NCBI GenBank assembly: GCA_902782875.1
Contig: CACZPE010000414.1
Span: 1-9,615, forward strand
Length of the DNA: 9,615 nt
Direction: 5' to 3'
DNA from: an uncultured Ruminococcus sp.
GTDB lineage: Bacteria > Bacillota_A > Clostridia > Oscillospirales > Ruminococcaceae
The notes beneath the pieces were generated by a model. The model had not been told where the DNA came from. It was given only the letters and a program-made list of their open reading frames with translations, and did not search any database. A program made the translations under genes and the position numbers. The stretch's first letter is position 1; every line of letters starts with the position of its first letter. Positions 1 to 6,916 of the stretch are shown here, piece by piece.

Positions 1-339
1 GATACCGAGTATGAGATACTCCAGGACTGGAGAAACTGGTCCGGCGTATACAACTCTCAGGAGTATATGGACAGCGTGGCACACAAGACATCCATTGCTA
101 CATCCTATTCCGAGACAGACCGTTCAGATGAGCTCAAGGTCATCTGGCAGCAGGTCGCTGACTGCGTAAAGACCTACACATGGCGTGCAGTATATGCAGG
201 CTCTGATGAGGAATATCAGCAGATAATCGATGAGATGCTTGCCAAGATCAAGGAATACGATCCCAACGGCGAATGCCTCGAGTACTGCAATCAGGAAGCA
301 GAAAAGAGACATTCTCTCGAGAAGCTCGTTACCGGCTGA
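1..339 (+). CDS. Probable sugar ABC transporter substrate-binding protein, C-terminal part
   Basis: The reading frame is open from base 1 and ends at a TGA at 337-339, giving the last 112 residues of a longer protein whose start lies left of the window. The visible part is helical and acidic/polar. It carries a tryptophan-rich stretch (QDWRNW, then TWRAVYAGSDEEYQ) followed by a closing helix with IIDEMLAKIKEYDPNG and a charged NQEAEKRHSLEK tail. This pattern is typical of the last helices of extracellular sugar-binding proteins, where a conserved Trp region precedes a final helix of the type 'F..i..em...'. By family knowledge such a lipoprotein would bind an oligosaccharide outside the membrane for an ABC importer. 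The lipobox and ligand site are not in the window. It converges on argR and shares the terminator region with it. The family call rests only on the C-terminus, so it is moderate. Confidence 0.62.
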   Translation, partial: DTEYEILQDWRNWSGVYNSQEYMDSVAHKTSIATSYSETDRSDELKVIWQQVADCVKTYTWRAVYAGSDEEYQQIIDEMLAKIKEYDPNGECLEYCNQEAEKRHSLEKLVTG

Positions 340-353
340 TAAACAAATAAATC

Positions 354-383
354 ACCGCAGTATTCTTTCAGGGATACTGCGGT
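354..383. terminator. Bidirectional intrinsic terminator between convergent genes
   Basis: A perfect 10-bp inverted repeat (ACCGCAGTAT at 354-363 and ATACTGCGGT at 374-383) encloses a 10-base loop. On the + strand it begins 15 bases after the stop of the substrate-binding protein gene and is followed by ATTCTTTAT. Read on the minus strand it is followed by GATTTATTTGTTT. Both flanks are U-rich in the transcript, so it can serve the + gene and also act as a second stop for the minus-strand operon. Confidence 0.85.
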
Positions 384-400
384 ATTCTTTATATGAAAAC

Positions 401-425
401 AAGCGGACATCATAACTGTCCGCTT
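401..425 (-). terminator. Intrinsic terminator overlapping the argR stop codon
   Basis: A perfect 9-bp inverted repeat (AAGCGGACA at 401-409 and TGTCCGCTT at 417-425) encloses a 7-base loop. On the minus strand the stem is followed by GTTTTCATAT, a short U-tract. The argR stop codon (bases 412-410) lies in the loop, and the last argR codons form one arm of the stem. It is the first terminator met by the operon transcript. The hairpin at 354-383 lies just beyond as a back-up. Confidence 0.8.
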
Positions 426-823
426 ATTTCTCTGCATATATTAGCTGCGTCCTTTTCGGTGCGCATAAGCATAAATATCGTATCATCGCCTGCGATAGTG
501 CCCAGTGAGTTCTTTATGTCAAGAGCATCGATCTCGGCACAAACAGCATTCGCGGTGCCTGCCCTGCATTTTATCACCACGGTATTGAGTGCATGGTCAA
601 TGCCCGTCACGGATGATATAACGAGATAGGGGAGCTCGGTGTTTTTCTCAGGCAGTATGTATTTATCATCCTTTATGATACCGAGCTGTGTTATATCCCT
701 TGAAAGAGTGGCCTGTGTAACATCGTGTCCCTTTTCGAGGAGCATCGTCCTGAGCTCATCCTGAGTCCTTATATCGTTATTTGTAATAAGTTCGACTATG
801 GTTTCATGTCTTCTGGATTTCAT
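410..823 (-). CDS. argR: Arginine repressor ArgR
   Basis: This encodes a 137-residue ArgR/AhrC-family regulator, close to full family length (about 150). The N-terminal winged helix-turn-helix (about 1-60) contains the recognition-helix motif ATLSRDI at 38-44. The C-terminal oligomerisation and arginine-binding domain (about 66-137) has the signatures GTANAV (89-94), Asp99, and GTIAGDDT (108-115), whose double Asp contacts arginine in the family. Known ArgR proteins form hexamers with arginine, repress biosynthesis genes and, in Firmicutes, also activate catabolism. The ATG at 823 is preceded by GGTGAT only three bases away, matching the extreme 3' end of 16S rRNA. It lies 10 bases after nadK and is the last gene of the operon, with a terminator hairpin overlapping its stop. 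No arginine genes are in the window, so its targets must be elsewhere. No ARG-box operator was recognised here. Confidence 0.95.
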   Translation of the reverse strand: MKSRRHETIVELITNNDIRTQDELRTMLLEKGHDVTQATLSRDITQLGIIKDDKYILPEKNTELPYLVISSVTGIDHALNTVVIKCRAGTANAVCAEIDALDIKNSLGTIAGDDTIFMLMRTEKDAANICREISGQL

Positions 824-833
824 ATTATCACCG

Positions 834-1685
834 TTATTTTACAGGGTGCATGAGCTTGTTGTTGACTGCATTGAAGAATGAATTGCCCTCTATGTCTATC
901 AGACGCAGACGCTTTTCCGAGCGGCGTATGATAAGCTTTTCGTCAGAAGCGAGCACACCGCAGTCGATGCCGTCTATGGTAAGTCTTATGCAGTCCGGCT
1001 CCCTTACACTGGCTGTTGCTTCAAGCGGCTTGTCGGGAGAAAAGATTATAGTCCTTGATGACAGGGAATGAGGGCATATAGGGGTCATCTGTATACATTC
1101 AAGGTCGGGGGCGAGTATCGGTCCGCCTGCCGAGAGTGCGTATGCAGTAGAGCCTGTGGGTGTTGAAAAAATAAGCCCGTCTGCGCGTACATCGCTTGCA
1201 AGAGCGCCGCAGGAGCGTATTTCATAGTCACAGAGCCTTCCCACGCAGGATATTACGACATCGTTGAGAGCGGTATATACAGAAGAGCCCGATGAAGAAA
1301 TATGTTCGCATTCAAGTAGCATTCTGTCCTGAGCAGTGTAGTCACCGCTGATAAGCTTTGACAGCTTGTACAGACCGTCATTCTCGATCGACGCCATAAA
1401 GCCAAGTCTGCCAGTATTTATGCCGAGCAGGAGCTTGTTGTACTTCGATGCGTATGAGGATGCTTCGAGTATAGTGCCGTCGCCGCCTATGGCTATCATT
1501 ATATCACATTTTGCGGCAGCCTCATCGGGCTCCATGAACGTGATATATCCGCAGGGCGGGAATTTGCCTTCAAGACGAGTATAGCTCAGAAGCTCAAATT
1601 TCATATTGTGCAGCATTGAGCACACCCTTGCCGTGGTGTCGAATGCATTTGACTTTGAAAAATTAGGATGTATGACAGCGATCAT
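834..1685 (-). CDS. nadK: NAD kinase
   Basis: This encodes a 283-residue ATP(or polyphosphate)-NAD kinase (NadK/PpnK), which phosphorylates the 2'-OH of NAD's adenosine ribose to give NADP in the cytoplasm. Visible motifs are GGDGT at 67-71 with the catalytic Asp69, NTGRLGF at 90-96, the NAD-contacting ALNDVVIS (139-146), and the glycine-rich block from [12 protein letters not shown] to YALSAGGPI (168-190). [11 protein letters not shown] (201-211) follows, as usual in the family. Length and motif order are normal for Firmicutes. The usual 'NE' of the substrate motif reads 'ND' here, a mild substitution. The ATG at 1685 has the Shine-Dalgarno GGGAGAG at 1691-1697 with a 5-base spacer. It lies 13 bases after the upstream membrane-protein gene and 10 bases before argR, a nadK-argR order common in Clostridia. 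Confidence 0.96.
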   Translation of the reverse strand: MIAVIHPNFSKSNAFDTTARVCSMLHNMKFELLSYTRLEGKFPPCGYITFMEPDEAAAKCDIMIAIGGDGTILEASSYASKYNKLLLGINTGRLGFMASIENDGLYKLSKLISGDYTAQDRMLLECEHISSSGSSVYTALNDVVISCVGRLCDYEIRSCGALASDVRADGLIFSTPTGSTAYALSAGGPILAPDLECIQMTPICPHSLSSRTIIFSPDKPLEATASVREPDCIRLTIDGIDCGVLASDEKLIIRRSEKRLRLIDIEGNSFFNAVNNKLMHPVK

Positions 1686-1698
1686 GATATCTCTCCCG

Positions 1699-2412
1699 TC
1701 ATTTTTTTTGCATCTGTCTTATAAACCGCCATATATTGCGGATAACTATTATACCGAGGGCTATGAGCATGATGAAGAACATAACGAATACCACCAGAGA
1801 GATCATACCCACAGGGTCCTGAAGTCTCTTTGCATTGTCCGCACTGTCTGAATGAAATTCAAACACGGCGGTGGTTCCGTCAAGCTTCATTTTGTATATC
1901 TCTTCATTTGTCAATACGCTCTGGGCTGTATCGGTAACTCCGAGAATCTCTCCCGAAGCAGATACATAGGCAGCCCTGAAGCGTCCGAATTTCTTATAGA
2001 AGGCTGCGATATTCATCTCATCCTTGCCGCTGACAGGCAGTATGCTGAACATCTCCTCCGAGCCCATACCCGTTACAGATATTGAGGAGAAGTATCTGAA
2101 ATGAGCGGAGAGGCTCATATACCCGTCCTCATTGTATGATACCACTGGGCTTGAGGCATCAATAACTATAGCTTTTGTATCAGTGCCGTCGGATACGGAT
2201 ATTGCAGCAGATTCATTGAAAGGGGTATAGTATTCGCTTTCGGGCGATATTTTACCGAGCAGGTCTATATATGCAGTGCCCGGAGGCATATCTGATGTAT
2301 CGGCGTAGATATGTATGGAATCATTTGCGGGGGCTTCGGCATAAACTGTGTTTATACCTGCCGCAAGTGATATAACAAACACTATGACCGCAGCTATGAT
2401 AGCTTTTTTCAT
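1699..2412 (-). CDS. Exported membrane-anchored protein of unknown function
   Basis: This encodes a 237-residue protein that I do not recognise. Residues 1-25 form a typical signal peptide: MKK start, hydrophobic core [16 protein letters not shown], and an Ala-rich cleavage site near VYA-EA. Residues 26-198 form a soluble extracytoplasmic region rich in Ser, Asp and Tyr, with no cysteines, recognisable repeats or catalytic motif that I can name. Residues 202-224 are a strongly hydrophobic transmembrane helix, followed by a basic tail ([13 protein letters not shown]) that should stay in the cytoplasm. This predicts a type I membrane protein with its globular domain outside the membrane. The ATG at 2412 follows the tlyA stop by 4 bases, and its GGGAG ribosome site lies inside the tlyA end. 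The gene sits between tlyA and nadK, which are often adjacent in Firmicutes, so it may be a lineage-specific insertion. Its 3' end is an A8 run directly before the stop. Confidence 0.85.
   Translation of the reverse strand: MKKAIIAAVIVFVISLAAGINTVYAEAPANDSIHIYADTSDMPPGTAYIDLLGKISPESEYYTPFNESAAISVSDGTDTKAIVIDASSPVVSYNEDGYMSLSAHFRYFSSISVTGMGSEEMFSILPVSGKDEMNIAAFYKKFGRFRAAYVSASGEILGVTDTAQSVLTNEEIYKMKLDGTTAVFEFHSDSADNAKRLQDPVGMISLVVFVMFFIMLIALGIIVIRNIWRFIRQMQKK
1702..1709 (-). other. A8 homopolymer directly before a stop codon (possible slippage site)
   Basis: On the minus strand the exported-protein gene ends CAA AAA AAA TGA, with eight consecutive A residues abutting the stop. Skipping one A moves the frame into AAT GAC GGG AGA GAT ATC ATG, which is the nadK frame with no stop in between. 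The run itself is certain. Any slippage is inference. Confidence 0.35.
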
Positions 2413-2416
2413 GATG

Positions 2417-3130
2417 TCACTCCCTGGAAAGAAGCATCAGGAATTCCCTGTTGCCGTCACCGCCTGTGATCGGAGACGGTATGATACCTTCTACGGCAAA
2501 ACCCGTTGCCTCTGCAAACGCACGCAGATCTTCCCTTACACTTTCCGTCACCTTGTCAGACTTTACTATACCGCCCTTTCCAAGAGCGGCCCTGCCGCAT
2601 TCAAACTGCGGCTTTATCAGCACTACGGCATTTTTACCGCTGAGCAGCTCATATATTACAGGCAGTACCAGCTTCAGGGATATAAACGATACATCCGTGC
2701 CGATGAAATCAATATCCCTGTCAAAGTCAGAACGGGTGACACTGCGTATATTCATGCCCTCCATATTCCGCACCCTGCTGTCGCAGACAAGCTTCTGTGC
2801 AAGCTGTCCGTGTCCTACATCGAGAGCATAGACATATGAAGCGCCGTGCTGCAGCATACAGTCGGTAAAGCCGCCTGTGGAAGCGCCTATGTCGAGGCAT
2901 ACCATACCGTCAAGGTCAATGCCGAATGTCTTTATCGCGTGTTCAAGCTTGAGCCCTCCGCGGCCGACATATTTCAGATCGTCTTCAAAAACGATGTTTT
3001 CCTCACCCGTGACATCAAATGAGGGCTTGAAGACAGTCTTTCCGTCTATTATGACCCCTTTTTTGATCACGGCTTTGGCGGCTTCACGGCTCTTTATCCC
3101 ATTTTGTGAAAGATAAACGTCAAGACGCAT
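2417..3130 (-). CDS. tlyA: TlyA family rRNA (cytidine-2'-O)-methyltransferase
   Basis: This encodes a 237-residue S4-domain plus FtsJ/RrmJ-fold methyltransferase of the TlyA (YqxC) family. Characterised members 2'-O-methylate cytidines of 16S and/or 23S rRNA using SAM. The N-terminal S4 RNA-binding domain spans about 2-45 (RLDVYLSQNGIKSREAAK onward). The linker motif YVGRGGLKLEHA is at 54-65. SAM motif I, DIGASTGGFTD, is at 80-90. TDVSF (145-149), LIKPQFE (171-177) and NREF (227-230) follow. The catalytic-type tetrad can be read as Lys61, Asp146, Lys173 and Glu229. I chose the ATG at 3130, not one 11 codons upstream, because it begins the S4 domain as in the family and has GGAGG seven bases before it. 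This start overlaps the dxs end by 11 bases. The old name 'hemolysin A' should not be taken as function. Confidence 0.94.
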   Translation of the reverse strand: MRLDVYLSQNGIKSREAAKAVIKKGVIIDGKTVFKPSFDVTGEENIVFEDDLKYVGRGGLKLEHAIKTFGIDLDGMVCLDIGASTGGFTDCMLQHGASYVYALDVGHGQLAQKLVCDSRVRNMEGMNIRSVTRSDFDRDIDFIGTDVSFISLKLVLPVIYELLSGKNAVVLIKPQFECGRAALGKGGIVKSDKVTESVREDLRAFAEATGFAVEGIIPSPITGGDGNREFLMLLSRE

Positions 3131-4985
3131 CGGTGAGCCTCCGTGCGATACTGTCTCTGTCAAGTCCGTTCTTTTCGAGCTGACGGGCTACGGTCGCCTG
3201 TGCTTCAAATCCCGAGCAGGCAGTGATATGCACAGTGCCCTTCCATCCGTCCGAATAAAGCTCCGAGGTAAGATGTTCGGCAAATCCGCCTGATCTCATG
3301 CCCTCTTCAAATATGAATATCTCCGAATATTCCTTACAGATATCGGTTATTTCCTTATCTATCGGGAATATTTTCAGCGGGCGCAGCACATCACATTTTA
3401 TGCCGTTTTCCGTAACGGCTGCATAAAGCTCTGCACCTGCTCTGCCATAGCTTACCGCAAGGCGCTTTTTGCGCTTCTTAGGCACTTTGAGGTATACCAT
3501 GCCGCTGTCGTCAGCGCTGACGGTCTTTGACTCCGCGCCCTTGGGATAGCGTACACAGGCAATGCCCTCTGTCTCATATATGGCGTCGGACAGTGCGCGT
3601 CTGAGTTCTGCATAGGTAGCAGGGGAGTATATCGTCACATTAGGTACTGATGACAGCATAGCCACGTCAAAAAGCCCCTGATGGGTCTCTCCGTCCTCAC
3701 CGACAAAGCCTGCCCTGTCTATACCGAGTACTATATGATTCTTTGCTATCGCAGCATCGTGTATCAGCTGGTCGTAGGAACGCTGCAGAAAGCTGGAGTA
3801 TACCGCAAATACGGGTATGCGTCCCTGGGTGGAAAGACCTGATGCGAATGTTACCGCATGTCCCTCTGCTATGCCTACATCGAAGAAACGGTCGGGATGT
3901 TCGCAGGCAAAATGGTTGAGCCCCGTGCCGTATTTCATAGCGGCGGTTATAGCGCATATATGGCTGTCATATGTGGCAAGCCCCGCCAGCTCTCTGCCGA
4001 ATACGGATGAAAAGCAGTTGTCTGTTATGACTTCGGGATCGCTGTTCGGAAGCGCATCGGGACTGAGCCCGTGGAATGCCCCGGGATTCTGTTCGGCAGG
4101 GGAGTAGCCCTTGCCCTTCTTGGTCATTACATGGATAAGCACAGGCCGTCTGACGGACTTGGCAGCTTCCATATATTCGCTCATGGCGTGTATGTCATGA
4201 CCGTCGACAGGGCCTAAGTATACAAAGCCCATATTCTCAAACATCGTCGAGGAGTCAAATCCGCCGTAACGGTATAAAAGATACCTTATGGTATCCTTGG
4301 TATTCATCATCAGCCCTGCGATAGGCTTGCCCACCACAGGAGTATTGTCAAGGATCTTCTCCACCTTGTTCTTGGTCATGATGTATTTGCGCTGACCTCT
4401 TATGGATGAGAGGTATTTTGCAAATGCTCCCACGTTTTTGGATATGGACATCTCATTGTCGTTGAGTATAACTATCAGATTGTCCATATTCTTTCCGGCA
4501 TTGTTGAGGCCCTCATAGGCAAGTCCGCCTGTAAATGCGCCGTCGCCTATCACGGCTATGACATGGTGATCGTCGCCCGAGAGCTTCATTCCCTTTGCTA
4601 TGCCGCAGGCTGCAGATATCGAGTTGCTGCTGTGTCCGGATACGAATATATCATGCTCGGATTCAGACGGCCTTGAAAAGCCTGAGAGACCGTTCTCCTT
4701 CCTGAGTGTGCCGAATCTGTCAGCTCTGCCCGTGAGCAGCTTGTGGGTATATGCCTGATGGCCCACGTCCCATACGATCTTGTCTTTCGGGGAATCAAAC
4801 ACCCTGTGCAGGGCTACGGTAAGCTCTACCGTACCAAGATTTGATGAAAGGTGTCCGCCGTTTTTACCCACTGTGCGGATGAGTATGCGCCTGATATCTT
4901 TGCACAGTGATCTGCACTGCTTGTCTGACAGCTTTTTCAGATCATCGGGAAGCTTCAGGTCTGAGAGCTTTATATCAGTCTTCAT
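3120..4985 (-). CDS. dxs: 1-deoxy-D-xylulose-5-phosphate synthase
   Basis: This encodes a 621-residue TPP-dependent enzyme that condenses pyruvate and glyceraldehyde 3-phosphate to 1-deoxy-D-xylulose 5-phosphate, the entry step of the MEP isoprenoid route and also a precursor for thiamin and pyridoxal. The motifs are complete and in order: GGHLSSNLG (43-51) with a catalytic-type His, GHQAYTHKLLTGR (75-87), the TPP/Mg block starting GDGAFTGG (147-154) with EGLNNAG (158-164), NDNEMSIS (175-182), VGIAEGHAV (370-378) with the TPP-activating Glu374, and DRAGFVGEDGETHQG (423-437). Length is normal. An upstream ATG in the same frame at 5039 exists, but the extension would run inside kptA and adds a basic leader unlike the family. 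The ATG at 4985 forms an ATGA overlap with the kptA stop and has GAGGT six bases before it. IspA, which acts later in the same pathway, lies two genes upstream. Confidence 0.97.
   Translation of the reverse strand: MKTDIKLSDLKLPDDLKKLSDKQCRSLCKDIRRILIRTVGKNGGHLSSNLGTVELTVALHRVFDSPKDKIVWDVGHQAYTHKLLTGRADRFGTLRKENGLSGFSRPSESEHDIFVSGHSSNSISAACGIAKGMKLSGDDHHVIAVIGDGAFTGGLAYEGLNNAGKNMDNLIVILNDNEMSISKNVGAFAKYLSSIRGQRKYIMTKNKVEKILDNTPVVGKPIAGLMMNTKDTIRYLLYRYGGFDSSTMFENMGFVYLGPVDGHDIHAMSEYMEAAKSVRRPVLIHVMTKKGKGYSPAEQNPGAFHGLSPDALPNSDPEVITDNCFSSVFGRELAGLATYDSHICAITAAMKYGTGLNHFACEHPDRFFDVGIAEGHAVTFASGLSTQGRIPVFAVYSSFLQRSYDQLIHDAAIAKNHIVLGIDRAGFVGEDGETHQGLFDVAMLSSVPNVTIYSPATYAELRRALSDAIYETEGIACVRYPKGAESKTVSADDSGMVYLKVPKKRKKRLAVSYGRAGAELYAAVTENGIKCDVLRPLKIFPIDKEITDICKEYSEIFIFEEGMRSGGFAEHLTSELYSDGWKGTVHITACSGFEAQATVARQLEKNGLDRDSIARRLTDAS
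3138..3142 (-). promoter_or_regulatory. tlyA ribosome-binding site
   Basis: GGAGG on the minus strand lies seven bases before the ATG at 3130 and inside the last codons of dxs. It supports this start over the in-frame ATG at 3163. Confidence 0.75.
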
Positions 4986-5530
4986 TGTATGACCTCGGTT
5001 TTTTCCAGATATTTTACGGGTACAGCCTTTGTGAGCCATACTCCGTTGACGGACAGGAAGAATTCATATCCGTCATTATGCATCTCTTTGCTGTTTACTT
5101 TGTATATAACGGGTCTGCCGTGTCTTTTTCCGACAGTTTCCGCTGTCTGTATATCGCCCGAAAGATGCACATACAGCCTTGATTTCGGGATAAGTCCCTG
5201 TGTATCTATAGAGGATACGTATTTTTCTCCCGTGCCGTGCCACAGCACATCGGGAGGAACGACCCGTTCAAGCTCTACGTCCACATTGACCGAGTGTCCC
5301 TGATTTGCCCGTATAAGCGTCTTATCCTCGTTAAATGAGTATCTCTGCTTGTTGTCGGTGGATACTATCTCTTCAAGCATCTGCATATCAAAGGGCATTT
5401 TCTCTGATATACCCTCTATAATCTCACCCACATCGGCCCAGCCGTGTTCATCAAGAGATATGCCGATCTCTTCGGGTTTGTGCCTGAGTATCAGGCTGAG
5501 GAATTTGCTTGTATCTGTAAGATTTTTCAT
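4982..5530 (-). CDS. kptA: RNA 2'-phosphotransferase (KptA/Tpt1)
   Basis: This encodes a 182-residue Tpt1/KptA-family enzyme, the usual bacterial length. The family moves an internal RNA 2'-phosphate onto NAD, giving 2'-OH RNA, ADP-ribose 1'',2''-cyclic phosphate and nicotinamide. An N-terminal winged-helix-like lobe (about 1-80) precedes an ADP-ribosyltransferase-like NAD-binding lobe. The conserved Arg-His-Arg-Arg set can be read as Arg16 and His17 in LRHKP, Arg74 in RANQGHS, and Arg136 in KRHGRP. WHGT (97-100) and YVHLS (120-124) match NAD-pocket motifs. The active site therefore looks intact. The ATG at 5530 fits the family start (MKNLTDTSKFLS). A TTG at 5542, directly after the preceding stop, is the alternative start, and neither has a strong ribosome site. 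It overlaps dxs by 4 bases. Bacteria lack tRNA-splicing 2'-phosphates, so the natural substrate is unknown. Confidence 0.93.
   Translation of the reverse strand: MKNLTDTSKFLSLILRHKPEEIGISLDEHGWADVGEIIEGISEKMPFDMQMLEEIVSTDNKQRYSFNEDKTLIRANQGHSVNVDVELERVVPPDVLWHGTGEKYVSSIDTQGLIPKSRLYVHLSGDIQTAETVGKRHGRPVIYKVNSKEMHNDGYEFFLSVNGVWLTKAVPVKYLEKTEVIQ
4992..4996 (-). promoter_or_regulatory. dxs ribosome-binding site
   Basis: GAGGT on the minus strand lies inside the kptA 3' end, six bases before the ATG at 4985. With the ATGA overlap, it decides the dxs start against the longer frame that opens at 5039. Confidence 0.7.
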
Positions 5531-5542
5531 TTCGTCTTTCAA

Positions 5543-6031
5543 TTACATGCTCATAGGCATCAGAAATGCGAATATAACACCTATCACCGCGCCGCTTGCA
5601 ACTTCAAAGGGGGTATGACCGAGATATTCCTTCATGAAGTTATAGTTGGTCTCTACCTTTTTGGATATGTGTCCTATAGGGTCCTTGGTACTCATAGCTG
5701 CCTTGATATCGTCAAAGTTTAAGAGAAACTGGTTTATCTTGTTTATTTCCTTTGCATGCTGACCTGCCGCACGTCTGACACCCATAGCGTCATACATCGT
5801 GATCAGCGAGAATATGCATACTATTGCAAAGGCAGTTGAAGATACGCCTTCCACACGCCCTACGGCTACGCTTGCAGAGCATACCATCGAGGAATGGGCA
5901 CTCGGCCAGCCTCCTGCACCTGTGAGCCTCTCAAAGTTGAATTCCTTATACTTTATCAGATTGATAATGAATTTGATTATCTGTGACAGCCACCATGACA
6001 GTACAGCGGTTACGAGGATATAGTTATACAT
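5543..6031 (-). CDS. YuiD-type divergent PAP2 family membrane protein
   Basis: This encodes a 162-residue integral membrane protein of the DUF212/YuiD 'divergent PAP2' family. Hydrophobic segments lie at about 3-24, 62-80 and 143-160. Family signatures are GGWPSAHSS (40-48, the PAP2-like PSxH), YDAMGVRRAAGQHAKEIN (80-97) and KEYLGHTPFEVASGA (134-148). Relatives of acid phosphatase act on lipid or polyprenyl phosphates in membranes, but no reaction is established for this branch. Its place directly after ispA and near dxs makes a polyprenyl-phosphate substrate an attractive inference. Arg86 and His92 have the R-x5-H spacing of classical PAP2 motif 3, though the following Asp is missing. I prefer the ATG at 6031, because it fits the family N-terminus and the AAAGG at 6045-6049 is too close to the ATG at 6043. 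The latter would add four residues (MTLR). Confidence 0.88.
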   Translation of the reverse strand: MYNYILVTAVLSWWLSQIIKFIINLIKYKEFNFERLTGAGGWPSAHSSMVCSASVAVGRVEGVSSTAFAIVCIFSLITMYDAMGVRRAAGQHAKEINKINQFLLNFDDIKAAMSTKDPIGHISKKVETNYNFMKEYLGHTPFEVASGAVIGVIFAFLMPMSM

Positions 6032-6055
6032 TCTTAGAGTCATACCTTTCGATAA

Positions 6056-6916
6056 TTATTTTTTTCTTAAGAGAAGCTGCATTGTGAAGTCATACAGCTC
6101 CTTGCAGTCGGGCATGGACTTAGCGGCATAGAGAGCCTGTGCGGTATAGTACTTTGCAGCTTCATATGCCTCTTCAAGCCCGAATACCTCGGGATAGGTC
6201 GCTTTGTTCTGCTTTCTGTCACTGTTTATCGGTTTGCCGAGTGTTGCTTCATCTGAGGTGATATCGAGTATATCGTCTATTATCTGGTATGCAAGACCCA
6301 GGTTCTCGGCATACTCAAGTGCAAGGGTGTAATCCTCGCTTGCGCATATGCATCCCATCTTGCAGGCTGCCTTGATAAGCGCACCTGTTTTCATGCCGTA
6401 CATCGCAAGCAGTTTTTCTTTTGAGAAAGCCTCGTTGTTTCGTATATCTATGGTCTGACCGCCTATCATGCCGTATATACCCGTGGCCTGAGTAAGCTCC
6501 TTTATCAGCTTTATCTTTTTGGTGTCATCGATATCCGCACCTGCTATCACGTCGAAGGCCAGGTTCTCCAGGGCATCGCCCGCAAGCAGTGCCACGTCCT
6601 CGCCGAATGCCTTGTGACAGGCAGGCTTTCCTCTGCGCACATCGTCATTGTCCATACACGGCAGATCGTCGTGTATGAGTGAGAATGTATGTATGATCTC
6701 CACTGCACATGCTGCTTCTATCGCACCTGTAGTAAAGCCCTTGTACATATCGTTTATCATAAGGGTCAGCACAGGGCGGATACGCTTGCCCCCCGCCATG
6801 AGAGAATAGCGCATTGCATCCGTGCATTCCTTCTGATACTGTGCATTTTCCAGTGTGTAGCGATCCATGATCGCGGTGAGTTTCTCATTGATCATTTCAA
6901 TATATTCTTCTACCAT
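6056..6916 (-). CDS. ispA: Farnesyl diphosphate synthase-type polyprenyl synthetase
   Basis: This encodes a 286-residue trans-prenyltransferase that extends DMAPP/GPP with isopentenyl diphosphate, most likely making farnesyl diphosphate in the cytoplasm. GGKRIRP (42-48) binds IPP. The first aspartate-rich motif is DDLPCMD (83-89), the DDxxxxD form of bacterial type II FPP synthases, followed by RRGKPACHKAFGED (94-107). Then come GGQTIDI (152-158), MKTGALI (175-181) and the second aspartate-rich motif QIIDDILD (211-218) with LGKP (226-229). The residues before the first motif (HTFSLIH) set product length. No bulky change stands out, so C15 versus C20 cannot be settled from sequence alone. The ATG at 6916 shares one base with the xseB stop (TGATG) and has a full GGAGGTGA site six bases upstream. 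The xseB-ispA order is a Firmicutes standard. Confidence 0.95.
   Translation of the reverse strand: MVEEYIEMINEKLTAIMDRYTLENAQYQKECTDAMRYSLMAGGKRIRPVLTLMINDMYKGFTTGAIEAACAVEIIHTFSLIHDDLPCMDNDDVRRGKPACHKAFGEDVALLAGDALENLAFDVIAGADIDDTKKIKLIKELTQATGIYGMIGGQTIDIRNNEAFSKEKLLAMYGMKTGALIKAACKMGCICASEDYTLALEYAENLGLAYQIIDDILDITSDEATLGKPINSDRKQNKATYPEVFGLEEAYEAAKYYTAQALYAAKSMPDCKELYDFTMQLLLRKK

Noticed and set aside
2348..2839. A 163-codon open frame on the + strand opposite tlyA and the exported-protein gene
   Set aside because: It runs antisense across two confident genes and their junction, with no family resemblance or ribosome site. It is chance openness.
3131..3163. An 11-residue N-terminal extension of TlyA
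   Set aside because: The S4 domain begins at the ATG at 3130, which has GGAGG seven bases upstream. The extension contains that ribosome site as codons.
4986..5039. An 18-residue N-terminal extension of Dxs
   Set aside because: The extension overlaps kptA coding sequence, is not part of the Dxs family, and lacks the ribosome site that sits before the ATG at 4985.
6056..6065. A7 run and in-frame relation of the ispA stop with the downstream YuiD-type gene
   Set aside because: The two genes share a frame, so only a TAA read-through would join them. Slippage would not, and nothing suggests suppression. The A run comes from Arg-Lys-Lys codons.
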